From: Azolla caroliniana
Taxonomy: Eukaryota > Polypodiophyta
Direction of reading: 5' to 3'
DNA: 64,000 nucleotides
NCBI GenBank assembly: GCA_043228905.1
Contig: JBHGNT010000001.1
Location: forward strand, 35,402,001 to 35,466,000
Shown here: piece after piece, positions 1 through 11,499 of the stretch
How the letters are laid out: each line of letters opens with the position of its first letter
Position numbering within the stretch: the stretch's first letter is position 1
The notes under the pieces: model-generated
What the model was told of the DNA's origin: nothing
What the model saw: only the letters and a program-made list of their open reading frames with translations
Database searches by the model: none
Program-made: the position numbers and the translations under genes

Positions 1-2046
1 GTGTTGTGGGGATTTAATAAAAAGAGCTATGAATAGGACACCATCACAATCAGATTGCTATAAAAAAGTCGGACAAAGCAGTGGATGCGATCTAACACGT
101 TGTCATTGGCACATGTAAGGGGAATGTATATCCATCATTCCATTTGTTCAGAACTTTTTCTTTCAATACTGAAAATATCCTGCAGCCTGATGAGTTGTGA
201 CATATTAAACCATCTTTCTTTTGATTTGCAGACATCAATGGCAATGTGGAGGAGAATACAAGAAGATAGCAGAACCTGAGGGTTACCAGGATAAAAGGCG
301 TAAAATTCCAACTTCTGGTAAATATTGTTGTTTAAACATTTATAGTGTAATTCAACACAAATTCTCAGTAATAGACTTTGGAAATCTATGTACAGAGAAT
401 AGTGCAGATAATAAATCATCATTACAAGCAGGGAAAAAGAAGAAATCTATGGTGGGAAGTATGGGTGCTGAAAAGAATGCTTGCAAAAGAGAGGATGCAA
501 TGGCTCTGGTCTGCAAAGATGGTTCACTTGAAAGATTTTTCTCTAGGAATAAAGAGGTCAATAAAAAAGAAAGCATGACTGTACAAGTAAAGGAAGAGTC
601 TGACAATGATTTATGCTCTCTAAGTGAAGAAGAAATCATAGTAACCAGAGGAAAGAGAAAGGAATGCAAAGTTGATGACAGCGGTGATGATCCTCTTTCC
701 ATAGGGATGGAAGAAAGTAAAAATGTAACATGGAAGAATCAACATAATGAAATGCTTGTTGATTCTGAGAATGATACAAAGCACATTGAATGCACTGTGT
801 TTATAGGGTGGAAGTCTTGGTATGCTTTTGAAGGTGAAGAAGAAGAGAAAAACATGGAAGTTCTGGTTAATAAGAGAAGTGAAAGGAGTAGGCTTGAGAA
901 AAGGTGCTCCCGAGGGCAGTACAATGAGGATAATGCAGAACTTCTTAGCCAGACCCTTCCTATACATGAGGAGAAGAACACAAGGAACAATCTCCGACTA
1001 ACTTCAATGGAAAATAATGTTGTGGTTTGTGAAGACGTAAGTGTTGTATTACCTGAAGAAACAATTGCATGTGGTTCTCAAAATAATCCTCATAGGACAG
1101 AGTGTGACAACGATGTAGGTTTTATTGAAGTCGAAACAAGTCATGAAGGGAAAAGACAGAAAACTGCTAAAAGTGAAATATATATTGAGGATATATCTGA
1201 CAGAGAGTTGCAAGTTGGCAATCATGTGAGTGCAGCTGAATCTGATCATGGAATCCGTTCAGGAAAGAGATTGGAAGATACAGTTAAGCACATAAAAAAG
1301 CTGAGGAGTCCAAGAAAAAACCGACATGTTATTGATACTGAAGGTGAACCATTGACTGTTTATGTTTTCTATATTCTTTGGAATCTTGTGTTTTACAATA
1401 TTTTCAGATATATCCATCTTGGAGATTTCATTCAGGGAAACTCAAGGATCCTAAATTTGTAGTTATAATTGGCACAGATACATAGGATGCCAAACGCTAG
1501 TATCTGTTTTGAGCTGTATATAGCACAGTGTCATAGTAAGCACCATATTGAGTAGTAGAAACTAATTAATCTAAAACAGCTATATGAGTCATAATAAGCA
1601 CCGTACCAGAGCTTTATGTTTTGAGCTACATGGGAGTCATAGTAAGCATTATATTGACTGATAGAAATTAATTATTCTAAAACAGCTATATGAGTCATAA
1701 TAAGCATCATATTGAATGATCATACTCAATTCTTTGGTTGGATATCTAGTAAATACATGAGCTGGATATGCACTTCCATAAAAAATGTATGATATCGAAA
1801 ATTCCTGTTCTTCCTGCATTGCAGTTTGTCTTGTTCATGTGACATTTTGTTATGTTTAGAATGATATAATGTATAGAGATACTTCACATATATCTGTTCA
1901 TCTTTAAAACATATCGGTTTATTTCAGGATCTACTGCATTTTGTCCGATTTGTCAGATAGTTCTGTCAGGGAATATTGAAGATAGAGAGTTCAATGTCAG
2001 ACTTAATCAACATATTGATGCTTGCATGGAGAATATAAGAAAATAA
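1..2046 (+). CDS. SPRTN: SPRTN/Spartan-like DNA-dependent metalloprotease, 3' part (5' end outside window)
   Basis: Partial gene. Exons I place: 1-114, 232-317, 432-1343, 1928-2046; all junctions are GT-AG and in phase. The first two exons read a zinc-ribbon-like stretch (CCGDLIKRAMNRTPSQSDC, then CHWHIHQWQCGGEYKKIAEP), which matches the end of the SprT domain of SPRTN, where HxxxCGGxYxKIxEPxxY is typical. The 304-codon third exon is acidic, low in structure, and has a degenerate PCNA-box-like GSLERFFSR near 521-547. The last exon gives a UBZ4 zinc finger, CPIC followed by HIDAC, then a TAA stop at 2044-2046. In known family members the protease cuts DNA-crosslinked proteins at replication forks, and UBZ4 binds ubiquitin. 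The HExxH active site must lie upstream of this window. Intron 318-431 is 114 bases with no stop, so retention would keep the frame. Confidence 0.88.
1500..1715. repeat. Degenerate tandem repeat in SPRTN last intron
   Basis: Four related copies of a motif around GTCATARTAAGCAYYATATTGA start near 1531, 1584, 1638 and 1692. This gives a 53-54 base unit and a stronger 107-base dimer, with the ctaaaacagctatatgagtc part repeated at about 1570 and 1677. The array sits inside the intron before the UBZ4 exon. No coding role is visible. Confidence 0.7.
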
Positions 2047-2876
2047 CAAATGGCAAATGCACAATACTTTTGAAGATTGGAAATCCAATATCATATTCCG
2101 TCAACATATGATGCTGCACAAAGAATGTTAGAGAATAACTAAGGTTAATCTCACGACATCTTTGTGTTCTTTGAACTACATCTTATAAAACATCACAAGC
2201 GTCAATATCAGGTATGATTTCCATAATACAAGATCCAACTAAGAGATTGATGTTTGCACATAGGCTCGAAGAAACTGAGGAAAGCAGATAATTCTCATAA
2301 TATTTCCCATTTATATATATAACTCATCTTAATCCAGGTTTTTGCTAATGGTGATATCATTATCCTATGTATATACTGTGATTCCCCCTTATATTTCGAC
2401 CCTTCTATTTTCATTGATATATGAAACTAGAGCTGCAAATTATGTTCTGTAACATATTTTGGTTATAAATGGAATGTTTCAAATAGCCTTGCCATATATT
2501 ACAGTTTTATGGTGTTTCCATTGACTGGCATGCAATGAAGTAAATCAATTAATAGATAATCTTAGACTGCAAGATAAATGCGATATTATTCTTCGTGGGA
2601 ATTTGACTGTTGGAATAAAAATATTCTGCAAATTCTTCTTGGGTTTGCTATGCGCATTTAATTACATGCTTGAAGTGCTTCTCGTACAATTTGAATATAG
2701 ATGAGATGGATTTTGTATCCACAAAAGGTACTTAGATATCAGAGTGTAGAATAAATGCATGCAATGAGTGTATGAAATTAATGTCTGTTTCATTACCCAA
2801 CTCTATTTACACATTAAGTCCTGCAAAAAATCAACACTACAATAAATCAACTCTTCTGCCTTGATGAATTTATTCT

Positions 2877-3256
2877 AGATATATGTAGACAAAACAAGTG
2901 TTGACAAAGCTACAAATAATGCCATTATAGTCTTCCTTTCTTTTCTCAAATATGGCAGAGTTTATTTTTCCCTCAAAGGGCCTTGGATAACCCCCCAAAA
3001 CAGAGGGAAGCAATTCCGCATTGAAGGGGATATTCTCGTACACCTTGACAAGCTCTGGAAAGGCATTTGAAAGTGTAATACTCCGACTGGTGATGAATGG
3101 AATAAGCAAGATCTGAAAGTTATTAGCCAGTGCACATCTGTGGGTGATGAATGCAATAAGCAAGATCTGAACGTTATTAGCCAGTGCCCATCTGTGGAGA
3201 AAATGTTGTTATCCATAAAACGTAAATCGTGGTCATCCTCAAGCATTTTGTTCTAG
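2877..3256 (+). pseudogene. Coding-like patch with in-frame 54-bp duplication, unknown
   Basis: One plus-strand frame is open from 2877 to a TGA at 3068-3070, then open again through a 54-base tandem duplication to a TAG at 3254-3256. The first part contains YGRVYFSLKGPWITPQNRGK, followed by FRIEGDILVHLDKLWKGI. The second part repeats GDEWNKQDLKVISQC and GDECNKQDLNVISQC. There is no ATG at the start and I do not recognise the family. The duplication length is a multiple of three and both copies stay open, so a decayed gene, a terminal exon or a transposon fragment are all possible. Minus-strand ORFs here look like shadows. Confidence 0.3.
3091..3197. repeat. 54-bp tandem duplication
   Basis: The unit starting tgatgaatggaataagcaag at 3091 is repeated at 3145 with only a few differences; the second copy fades out near 3197. 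It lies inside the coding-like patch at 2877-3256. Confidence 0.85.
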
Positions 3257-4439
3257 ATTGTATGCGTTAGTAGATGAGCTGTTGTAAGAAAAGAGAAATG
3301 AAGAAATGAAATCAGGGGAATCAATATTGCATATATTGCTTTTAGCTGAGTGGCAAACAACTTGGCCTAATATTTGTAACCTACAACTTTGTCCATGATT
3401 GTTAACAATATCCACAAATCTAACTTCTAGAAGATGAGAAACCAACACCAATATAGTAACCTAAGTGATGACAAATATTAGCTTGTTCCAATATCTACTC
3501 ATGCCATTGAAGATCAACCTTATGTCTTTCAATATGTTGATAAACACGGATTTGTGCACAATAATGTGTAACCCTAGCACCAAGTTAGATACTTTCCACT
3601 TCATTTCCATGGCTTACCCTATATTGTGGATAAGAGCTTTCAAGAACATGAATGAATAATCTAACAATGTTGAGGTACTAATGGTTTCTAATCACTTACC
3701 CTAGATTCTACAAAGTCAAGCATAGTAAAAATACCAAATAATAAGTCCAAAGGCATCTTTGTTGCAACCATGTCAAAGGTATCAAATGTACTCACCTCCA
3801 TTCATCACACACTTGTCATGTGCCATTGTCCCTACCACCAACTTGAAACCCATATGAGACATAACTTGGGTGATGAATGACAACATACTCGATTGTATGC
3901 CTATTGTGTCAATATAAAAGGATGGCTCGTGATTTAGTGTGCTGAACTAAATCCATACACTTGAAACTAGTATTGTTATATATGCTCACTTTGCATTTGG
4001 CAAGTAAATGAAATAACTAGAAATTTTATCCTGGCACTTTTACATTTGGTCGTAGCACTTTCAGGTAAGCCAAGTTTAGGTACCTCACAAACAGATACCT
4101 CACAATGGGTGTGGATTGTTGACACTCCATGGCTGCTCCTTACCAACAAAAACAACTAACGGAAAAAAGGAGAGTGGCTATGTTGTAGAGCAAGGAGAGA
4201 AAAAAGGAGGGGCATAGGACATTTAAAAAACCCGTTCTTTTTCATTCATTACAAAAACTGCAAAATATTGGTTCTATTTAGAAACAAAAGGAATTGCCCC
4301 CAACCAAATTTAAAAAAAGGGGGTCCTTTGTATGTAACATGTGTGTGTGTGTAACAGAAGATTTTTTTTACACTCTGTTTTCTGTTTTTTGCTTTTAGGG
4401 TTTTCTGTTTTTCGCTTTTAGGGTTATCTGTATCCATGA

Positions 4440-5657
4440 TCATCCGGCAGAGGCGTTGGGCTCCCTAATCATCATCAACAACCCCTCAAATCCTGCGCCG
4501 CCGCCGCCATAAGCATCCACCACATACTCAGCCATGCCATTCATCATCATCACATCCGGCTCAAAATCCCACACCCCAATCTGAGCATCATCACAGAGCG
4601 CATAATCCACTGCCTCCTCATCCATAGCTCCACTGCAGGAAGAAGGGGACGAAGATGAGCATGCACCTGCCCTGTCTGCTGTCAGGGGCACATCCCAATC
4701 CTCTAACTCTGCTGCATCAAACACACCTCCTCCTCCTCCTCCTTCTACTACTACTACTACTTCTTCTTCATACAATTCCTCCTCTGTGCTGCAAGAATCT
4801 TTAACCACCGCCGCAGGGATTAATCCAAGCTCGTCATCCGATGCTTCTATGATATGTCTCAGATCATCCAACATGTGGCCATCGGCACAATCAGACGCAT
4901 CGACGGTGCAGGGTATTTCGCCATCGATGGTGCAGCGTTTGCCGCTACCAGAGGAACTAGAATTGGGTTCACGGGGTGCCGTTTGTGTTATTCCTTCTTC
5001 TTCTGAGGGATGGAATTCTAGAGTGTCAATGGAAGGGGTGACTAGTGCCACCACTGCCTCAGGTTTATTAGTGATGACACGCTCCAGGCTCTGCATCATC
5101 TCGGCAATAACGAGATCATCGGGAAGAGTGTCATCATCACCGCAAGGGGAAAAATTCTCCAAGGGTGTCGTCGCCTGTAGTGACGATTCAAGCTCTGCAA
5201 GCGAATTAGGGAGGTGGGAGGGTACCGGGATGGAGTAAGGATTAGGGTTAGGGCTCGAAGGAGAATCCATGGTGTTAGGGTTAGGGTTAGGGCTCGAAGG
5301 AGAATCCATGGAGTTAGGGTTAGGGTTAGGACTCGAAGGAGAATCCATGGAGTTAGGGTTAGGGTAAGGACTCGAAGGAGAATCCATGGAGTTAGGGTTA
5401 GGGTTAGGACTCGAAGGAGAATCCATGGAGTTAGGGTTAGGGTAAGGACTCGAAGGAGAATCCATGGAGTTAGGGTTAGGGTTAGGAATCGAAGGAGAAT
5501 CCATGGAGTTAGGGTTTGGAGAGGAGGAAAGAAGGTGCTGGTGCTTGGAATTGTGGTTTGGTTCAGCATCAGGATCGGCGAGGGGTGGAGGCCGGAGGCG
5601 TTTACGAGTGGACGTGGTAGGGGGAGGAGGATTTTCCGACACTGCCATAGCAGACAC
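4440..5657 (-). CDS. Acidic plant protein of unknown function with N-terminal PNPNSMDSPSS repeats
   Basis: Single open frame of 405 codons, ATG at 5657-5655 and TGA at 4442-4440. Residues 1-40 are Pro-rich with a basic KRLRPP patch. Residues about 45-145 are seven copies of a 13-residue unit (PNPNPNSMDSPSS) encoded by a 39-base minisatellite. The remainder is acidic: LPDDLVIAEMMQSLERVI, an IDGEIPCTV box, then IIEASDDELGLIPA, poly-Glu/Val and Gly runs, and a C-terminal QIGVWDFEPDVMMMNG segment. From memory, the ASDDELG(L/I)P motif occurs in a plant family of unknown function; I cannot confirm membership. No membrane segment or signal peptide is visible. The non-repeat part has sensible codon structure, and a TATA box and CT tract lie upstream, so I think the gene is real. 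No function can be assigned. Confidence 0.7.
   Translation of the reverse strand: MSAMAVSENPPPPTTSTRKRLRPPPLADPDAEPNHNSKHQHLLSSSPNPNSMDSPSIPNPNPNSMDSPSSPYPNPNSMDSPSSPNPNPNSMDSPSSPYPNPNSMDSPSSPNPNPNSMDSPSSPNPNPNTMDSPSSPNPNPYSIPVPSHLPNSLAELESSLQATTPLENFSPCGDDDTLPDDLVIAEMMQSLERVITNKPEAVVALVTPSIDTLEFHPSEEEGITQTAPREPNSSSSGSGKRCTIDGEIPCTVDASDCADGHMLDDLRHIIEASDDELGLIPAAVVKDSCSTEEELYEEEVVVVVEGGGGGGVFDAAELEDWDVPLTADRAGACSSSSPSSCSGAMDEEAVDYALCDDAQIGVWDFEPDVMMMNGMAEYVVDAYGGGGAGFEGLLMMIREPNASAG
5236..5515. repeat. 39-bp minisatellite containing TTAGGG repeats, coding on the minus strand
   Basis: Seven head-to-tail copies of a 39-base unit, each with ttagggttagggttagg followed by actcgaaggagaatccatg on the plus strand. 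The unit is exactly 13 codons and gives Pro-Asn dipeptides on the minus strand. Two variant units (ttagggtaagg, giving Tyr) alternate with the common unit near 5352 and 5430, so copying may involve a two-unit block. Confidence 0.92.
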
Positions 5658-5669
5658 AGACAGAGAAAG

Positions 5670-5695
5670 AAAGAGAGAGATTGCCTAGAGAGAGA

Positions 5696-5734
<39 letters not shown>

Positions 5735-6440
5735 ATGTGTGTGTGTGTGTGTGAAGAAGGGAGCAACGGTAAAGCGAGCGACATAATGCTTCTTCTATAT
5801 ATAATGTGCGTGCTATGCATGCATGCATGCACACATACTACATACACATGCATGACATATGTATGTTGTATGTATGTGTATGTGTATGTCTATGGGGATG
5901 GAGATGAAGGGTCTCTCTACCTACGGGCTTTCTCTATTTAATGTTCCTGTATCAAATAGTGACGAGCCCTACACGACTATGATTTCTCCATACATACATT
6001 ATTACATATGTCATAAACACACACACACACATATATATATACACATACGTATATACGGACACGTGCTGCGGTTTGAGATATGTATGTATGTATGTATGTA
6101 CATAGCCGAGGGTTGTCTTTCGTGCGTGGCATGTATGCATGCATGGACTATGTGGAGACGCCGCATACATGCATGTGCATTTCATTCATTGACATGCGCA
6201 TGCATACCATATATACGACGACGACCAGCAGCGGTAGTAGTAGTATCATGATGATGCATGTAACTGTGTATGTATGCATGTATGAGGTACAGAAACAAGC
6301 AGAGGAAAAAGAAAAATCAAAAAAGATTTCTTTTTTAGTGTTTTTGTTTTTTACTGTGTGCTGCTTTTTTCGAGGAGAGAGAGTTGCGCGCACGCAGCTA
6401 TGTATGTATGTATGTATGTATGTATGTATGCATGCATTAG
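5670..6440. repeat. Microsatellite cluster upstream of the unknown acidic protein gene
   Basis: Runs of GA (5676-5712), CAGA (5711-5732), GT (5737-5751), ATGC/ATGT (5815-5890), CA/TA (6016-6052), TATG (6080-6100) and TATG again (6400-6436). Several ORFs of 60 to 200 codons cross this block but are only translations of the simple repeats. Confidence 0.9.
5796..5803 (-). promoter_or_regulatory. TATA box candidate for the 4440-5657 gene
   Basis: TATATATA on the minus strand, about 140 bases upstream of the ATG at 5657. It is separated from the ATG by a CT-rich stretch (GA on the plus strand, 5670-5712) and CTGT and CA repeats. This is the usual arrangement for a plant TATA promoter with a pyrimidine-rich leader. 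The exact transcription start is not known. Confidence 0.5.
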
Positions 6441-7300
6441 ATGTGGTGTGGTCCCCGACTCCCCAGTGCCCACCCTTTTCTCATTCATCTCTTTCTTCCT
6501 GTTTCTTAATGAAAAATCATGATTTCTGTTCTCGAAGTTTTTTTTTTTGTCTGCTTGTTTTTTTGGACGCTTCCCTTCCTTGGCGGTGGGCCCCGCCCCA
6601 GTTTCTATTTTATTCACGCGTGGGCCCCTTTTCGAAAAGAATGCGCGTGCCACGTCATGTCTGTCCATCACGAGCATAATTCACGCATTCATTTGTTTTT
6701 GCTTTCGTTTAGCTTTTTCCAAAGTTAGTAGCCCCCCCCCCCCCCCCCTTTCTTTTCTTTTTCCAAAATTTCGGGACAATTGACCCAATGACAAAACAAA
6801 ACAAAAAGAAAACTACTTGGAAAATAAATAAAAGTGGTGATAGATTTGGCGTGTCGTCTTCCATTCTATTTTTCTTTTTTCTAGAAAGGGCCATTGATTT
6901 TGTGATTGCGTGCAGTTACCGCTTCCTTTCAAAAGCTTTTCTTTTCTTTTCTTTTCGCTTTTTCTCCGCCCTTCCGTTTCACACTTTTGTCCCACCTGTC
7001 CTCTTCTTTTAAAAAAACTTTCTTTCTTTTGTCTTTATAATCGCTCTTGCCTCTCTCACACCAGTCCGCCCAACTTCGCCTTTTCACATTATTGTACCCC
7101 AAGTAAAAGAAAGAATCGCCTCTCTATATTTGTACCGAGGAGAACGAAGTCACATTCACAATTCCACTTCTCATGTAGTACGTACGTACGGGAACGCGAC
7201 CTCACCCAACCACATGAAGAAACGAAACAATTGGGGTCCCTCCCATCTACTCACAATTCAATTCAACCACATGAACGTTGAGATGCATTGTCTGCACCTT
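6441..7300. other. Pyrimidine-rich spacer with homopolymer C run
   Basis: Contains an uninterrupted C run near 6731-6749, many CT/TTTC-rich tracts and a GC-richer island around 6575-6670 with a GCCACGTCAT box, an ACGT-core site of the kind bound by bZIP proteins. No gene is supported; ORFs here follow the T/C-rich composition. It could be the outer promoter of the minus-strand gene. Confidence 0.4.
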
Positions 7301-10300
7301 GCGTGAAACTGATGTGATGTCTGTTACATCACAGTAATTTCAACACCCCCTACATGGGCATTGGGGACAAGCTAAGTACCCCTCCCACCTAATGCCCTTG
7401 TGTTTCTTGCATTGTGCATTGGGTTGCTTCCCATTCTAATTACCTCCGAATGATGAATCATTGTTAAAATCATGGCAAGCTTGATGCACACATTTATAAC
7501 CAACCATATGCCTGACACACCAATTTGCTTGCATGTTGTATCTATTCTACATTTAATATCGGCCAACATTTTCCATTAACTACGCAACTTACCTTCATTT
7601 AAGGTGTATGTGGGTCTATGTGATCTTGCGAACAACCTTACGAGGATCATGATATGCATGTAAATCTAATTCCTTTATTCACAGACATACATGTAGTACA
7701 ACCCTGGATAGCTTTCTCGTTGTATGAGTCAAACCTTTTTTGCATTGGCCACTTAGAGGTAAAATTGATGATTTGCATAGATTATCCTCCAAAGTAAATT
7801 CAACTTTACATTCCCAAAAGTGGATTCCCTCTGCCATAATTCAAGATGAGGTTAGCAAGTGCACTCCCATTATTAAGAGTAAGCATGAATAGTAAATGAT
7901 TATCCATGTGGATAACGTGTGTCATCACATTATATATTTGTTTCTATTGTGCGGGATACACACCCACGTAGTATATTAGTATGGATCTCAATCTAAAAGC
8001 TTTGCCTATTTGTGTTTCTCTTTTTTTTATATTTTGGATAGAAATTGATTGGCGATCGTGCCTTATGTCCTTTAATGGATACGCAATTGATGAGGCCTCT
8101 CCCATTTAATTCTATATGTCGTCTAAAACATTACATAAATTAAAGAGGCATTTCTCTAACATGTGCCAAGTCCTTCAAAATGATTTGTGAGGAATAGTGT
8201 TTTTATCTTAAAAATGAGTGTACCCTACTTAGGAAAGCTTGTTCCAAGTTAAAACTACTAACTTAGTAGGAATCGGCAATGGTTCGGTTTTGCCTTAACC
8301 AGTTTGGCCTTGTCTAAACCAAACCATTTTAGCCAAGCCAATTAACCCTTAACCAACTTGGAAACCAATTTGGTCCAAATTGGTTCAGTTCGACTTGAGC
8401 CATCCGAAACCAAACCAAACCGCCAAACCGTTTAAAAAAAGTTTAACGGTTCAGTTTAGACTTGAGTAGAGCCATCGCCAATACCTACAACTTAGGTCAT
8501 AAAATCATTGAAGATATATGGGTGATTGAATCACTATGGCGCCCATCAATATTTGATTTATAGGATTACCTAGACACGTGCCAACGAATTGTTCAAAAGT
8601 TCCCAAAATCTTGACCTAAGAAAAATAGTATTCTATTATGGGTGACTATTTGTCCCTAATCCTAATTGCTTGAGATTGTTACCTTGAACTTTATCATTTC
8701 TCATTGTGTGAAAAATACCATATAACCTTCTTAAGTAGACGAGTTATAAGTGTCATATCTCTCTCATTTATTTCCATACATGTTATATACATGGTATGTT
8801 ATTAACCAATCCCTAGTATGTATCTTTGATTGTTAATAACAGACAAACAAATTCTTACCTACCCACACATGCATTGGTTGCAAATATACTTATTGGTCGA
8901 TACTTTGCATATATGAACAAGATAAGAATTGAATTTTGTACAATAAGTTTGCCTTGTATGTATCTTTCATCAAGCATAAAGTTAGTTAACCTAAGTGCCA
9001 ATTATTTGCTTAGGTTAAAATGTACGCATCCATGATCGTAACATATTAACAGTTCAAGGTTCAATTATGTTGGAAGGCCCCAATCATAGAGGAACTCAAA
9101 TGGGTGTTGGTATTGATATTGTTCTAAGTTGACACTAGAAGATATTTTCATTTGAAAGAACATATAGTTGTAGGATGACCAAGTCTTTGACGCGGTTGCC
9201 ATGGCGGTATGCTTGAAAGATGGTGATTGTATTTACTCCAACCGAAAGGATAGCCTTCGCTTAGACCACATGTTTATCTAACATTTATTTATTTGAACTA
9301 GAATAAGTGATGATTAGGCTACTTACTCGCACAAGATGTCAAGTTCAACAGTTTAAGCCTCTTGGCATTGAAAGTCTTACTATTATTATTGCCTAGATTA
9401 CCACACATCTAAGATGTTGAGTCAACATGTGGTTTGTAAGGAAGCCATAATTTCAAATATTATATTCCTTATTTTGAATGGTACTACAATTCAAATTATT
9501 TCTTTTATAGAGTTATTGCTTTCCTTGCAAGTTGCACTCTTGTATTTGCATCTAGAATAGTTCTATTGTCGTCGTAAAGTAAGATAAAGGTTCTAATTTT
9601 CTCACATTGGGAATAGGAATGAAATTGATTAGGTATCATTGCGCATAATGCATGACACTTTCTTCACACAAAGGAATGTGATATTTCGTTGACTCAGAAC
9701 GTTCTTTTGCAACATTCTTTCGATAAGGAGACGTTAAGCAATATTATGGATCCATTACAAATGCATGCAAGATGGGCATATATACGATTTACCAAATATG
9801 ATTGCTCAGGGCGAGTTTGGGACTTGGGAGAATGTGATTGCTTGAGACCGGGTTGGAAATGGGCAAAAATTATTAAAACATTACTATTTATTACCAAGAC
9901 ATATTAGTAACAAATGAATGTATTTTAGCACTCTTTAGTGGACACTTAATTCCTTCAAAACATAATTAGAACAAATTAAGATTCAACACAACCTATCTTG
10001 TCATAATGTTTGTTTGGTTTGTGAATGGGTGATGTGTCCCTCTTTTTTGTACTACTAGCGATCGTAACATTCTGAAGCTCTTTATCTTATTGGAATTTGG
10101 ATGGGTATCTTCTTGTACTTCTTCAACAAGGAGGCACGAGAACAAATATCCTTTGACAAGTTTCCTTTCACACATGTGCATGCCAACAAGTGGTGCCTCC
10201 ACCCCATGCTCTTCACAATGGATGATCAACATGTAATCTCTTTCTTTCCACGTTTTCATCTTGGTATATTCAGGGGACTGAACCTAATTTTTGTGAGGCT

Positions 10301-10690
10301 ATGGGTGAACATAGGTTTGAAAGGCTTATGCATGATATCCTCCATAGTGAATGTCCACTTGTGTGTGCATGTGTACATTCTAGGTCTACATGACAATATT
10401 GCTTGTAAATATTAATAATACTTAGGAAAGTTAAATCAACTGACTATGGGGTCCAATAAGATGAAGCCAACTTATCCTACAACATGTCTCTAGTCTACAT
10501 CAATGTACATGCCTATCTTAACCTTACTCTCTAATATTATAGAGGATCTTACTTTTGAGAGGGGAGAGTAGGGGTAGATATCCTATCTCATCCGACTGAG
10601 TATTTGGCAAAGACATATTAGGAATTTCGTCATTCATTATACCTCATAGCATATCATGTAATGCTCCTACCATTGATTTTAGTTCAAGAG
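7301..10690. other. Gene-poor spacer
   Basis: AT-rich spacer with no supported ORF. A block at 8280-8465 is dense in AAACCA/TGGTTT words, including the near-inverted pair aaccaatttggtccaaattggtt at about 8362. Such blocks are common in plant repeats, but I cannot name this one. Confidence 0.4.
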
Positions 10691-11219
10691 TGATGTGTTT
10701 AAAGGTGGGAGTTTGAGTTTTTTTTTTCCCAAAAAAACACTACATCATAGACCACCAAAAATTCATCAACCCTCACTCTGGCCTTCTCACCAAAGTGATA
10801 AGTCCCCACCTCATTTTCAACAAAAGTATCCCAACAACTCTTATAACCTAGTAATTTGTACCATATTTATACATATTTGTAGCACCTAGTCCTTGATGGA
10901 AGCCATTGGCCGCAATAACCATCAAGGTGCTTGGTAGTTCCATTCAAGCCCTGATGATGATCTGCCCACCATAGGAGAACTAACCCATTTCAACAGGAAT
11001 TTTGACCGAGCTCTTTCAACTGCATCAGATTCCCCTTGATTCGAGTCGTATCGTCCCCGCAGTCAAGATACCAGGTCGAACCAGATATTTAACAACACCT
11101 CACCACAAGGGATCTTTTGCTGTTGAAAAACAAACTTACAACGCCTGGTCCAAATGTGCCAGACCGATAAACAAGCCACTATCATCTATATCTCTTCAAA
11201 ACATTATGAGTTAGTGCCA

Positions 11220-11487
11220 GGTCGAACTCCAGCAAGTTGAAACACCTTGCCCAACCTTCCCCTATTAACTTCAGCTCTTGTACGGACCCCCATACAACTC
11301 ACCCATTCACGCCGCATGCTGCCACTATCCTAAGACTTCTACCCCAAATGCTAATAGCCTCTCCGCAATTCCAAAAACAATGAGGAATTGATTCCAAAGG
11401 GTATCCACATATCTTGCAACCAACCTCACCACCACGACACCTGAGCCACTCCCCCACCAGTACCGCTTTATGACTAAGAAGCCACAA
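11220..11487 (-). mobile_element. LINE (non-LTR) reverse transcriptase remnant, zf-RVT domain
   Basis: The minus frame reads WLLSHKAVLVGEWLRCRGG, then CKICGYPLESIPHCFWNC and IWGRSLRIVAACG. The pattern HKAxxVGxWL...CxxCG..ES..HCxWxC...IW is the zinc-binding domain found after the reverse transcriptase domain of plant LINEs. Homology-like text continues a little past the first stop (WGSVQELKL). No RT core is seen nearby, so this is a broken fragment of about 270 bases or slightly more. Confidence 0.75.
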
Positions 11488-11499
11488 CCATTGAGTTAG

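Larger units (their letters stand above)
2047..4439. other. Spacer, no gene supported apart from the patch at 2877-3256
   Basis: AT-rich sequence between the SPRTN stop and the stop of the unknown acidic protein gene. Only short ORFs without codon structure are present. Two TTTTAGGGTT boxes near 4396-4428 lie just beyond the 3' end of the minus-strand gene. I see no RNA gene or transposon ends. Confidence 0.5.

Noticed and set aside
3239-3659. Short ORFs of 64-70 codons on both strands
   Set aside because: No family features, no upstream signals, and composition like the surrounding spacer.
5236-5515. Interstitial telomere scar
   Set aside because: The TTAGGG words are embedded in a 39-base unit with a fixed non-telomeric half and a continuous coding frame, so this is a minisatellite.
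5214-5786. 190-codon plus-strand ORF rich in RVRVRARRRIHGV repeats
   Set aside because: It is the antisense reading of the 39-bp coding minisatellite. The minus frame carries the promoter, start and non-repeat body.
6080-6679. 199-codon ORF upstream of the acidic protein gene
   Set aside because: Mostly translated TATG/ATGC microsatellite (MYVCMYV) and T-rich sequence, with no domain signal.
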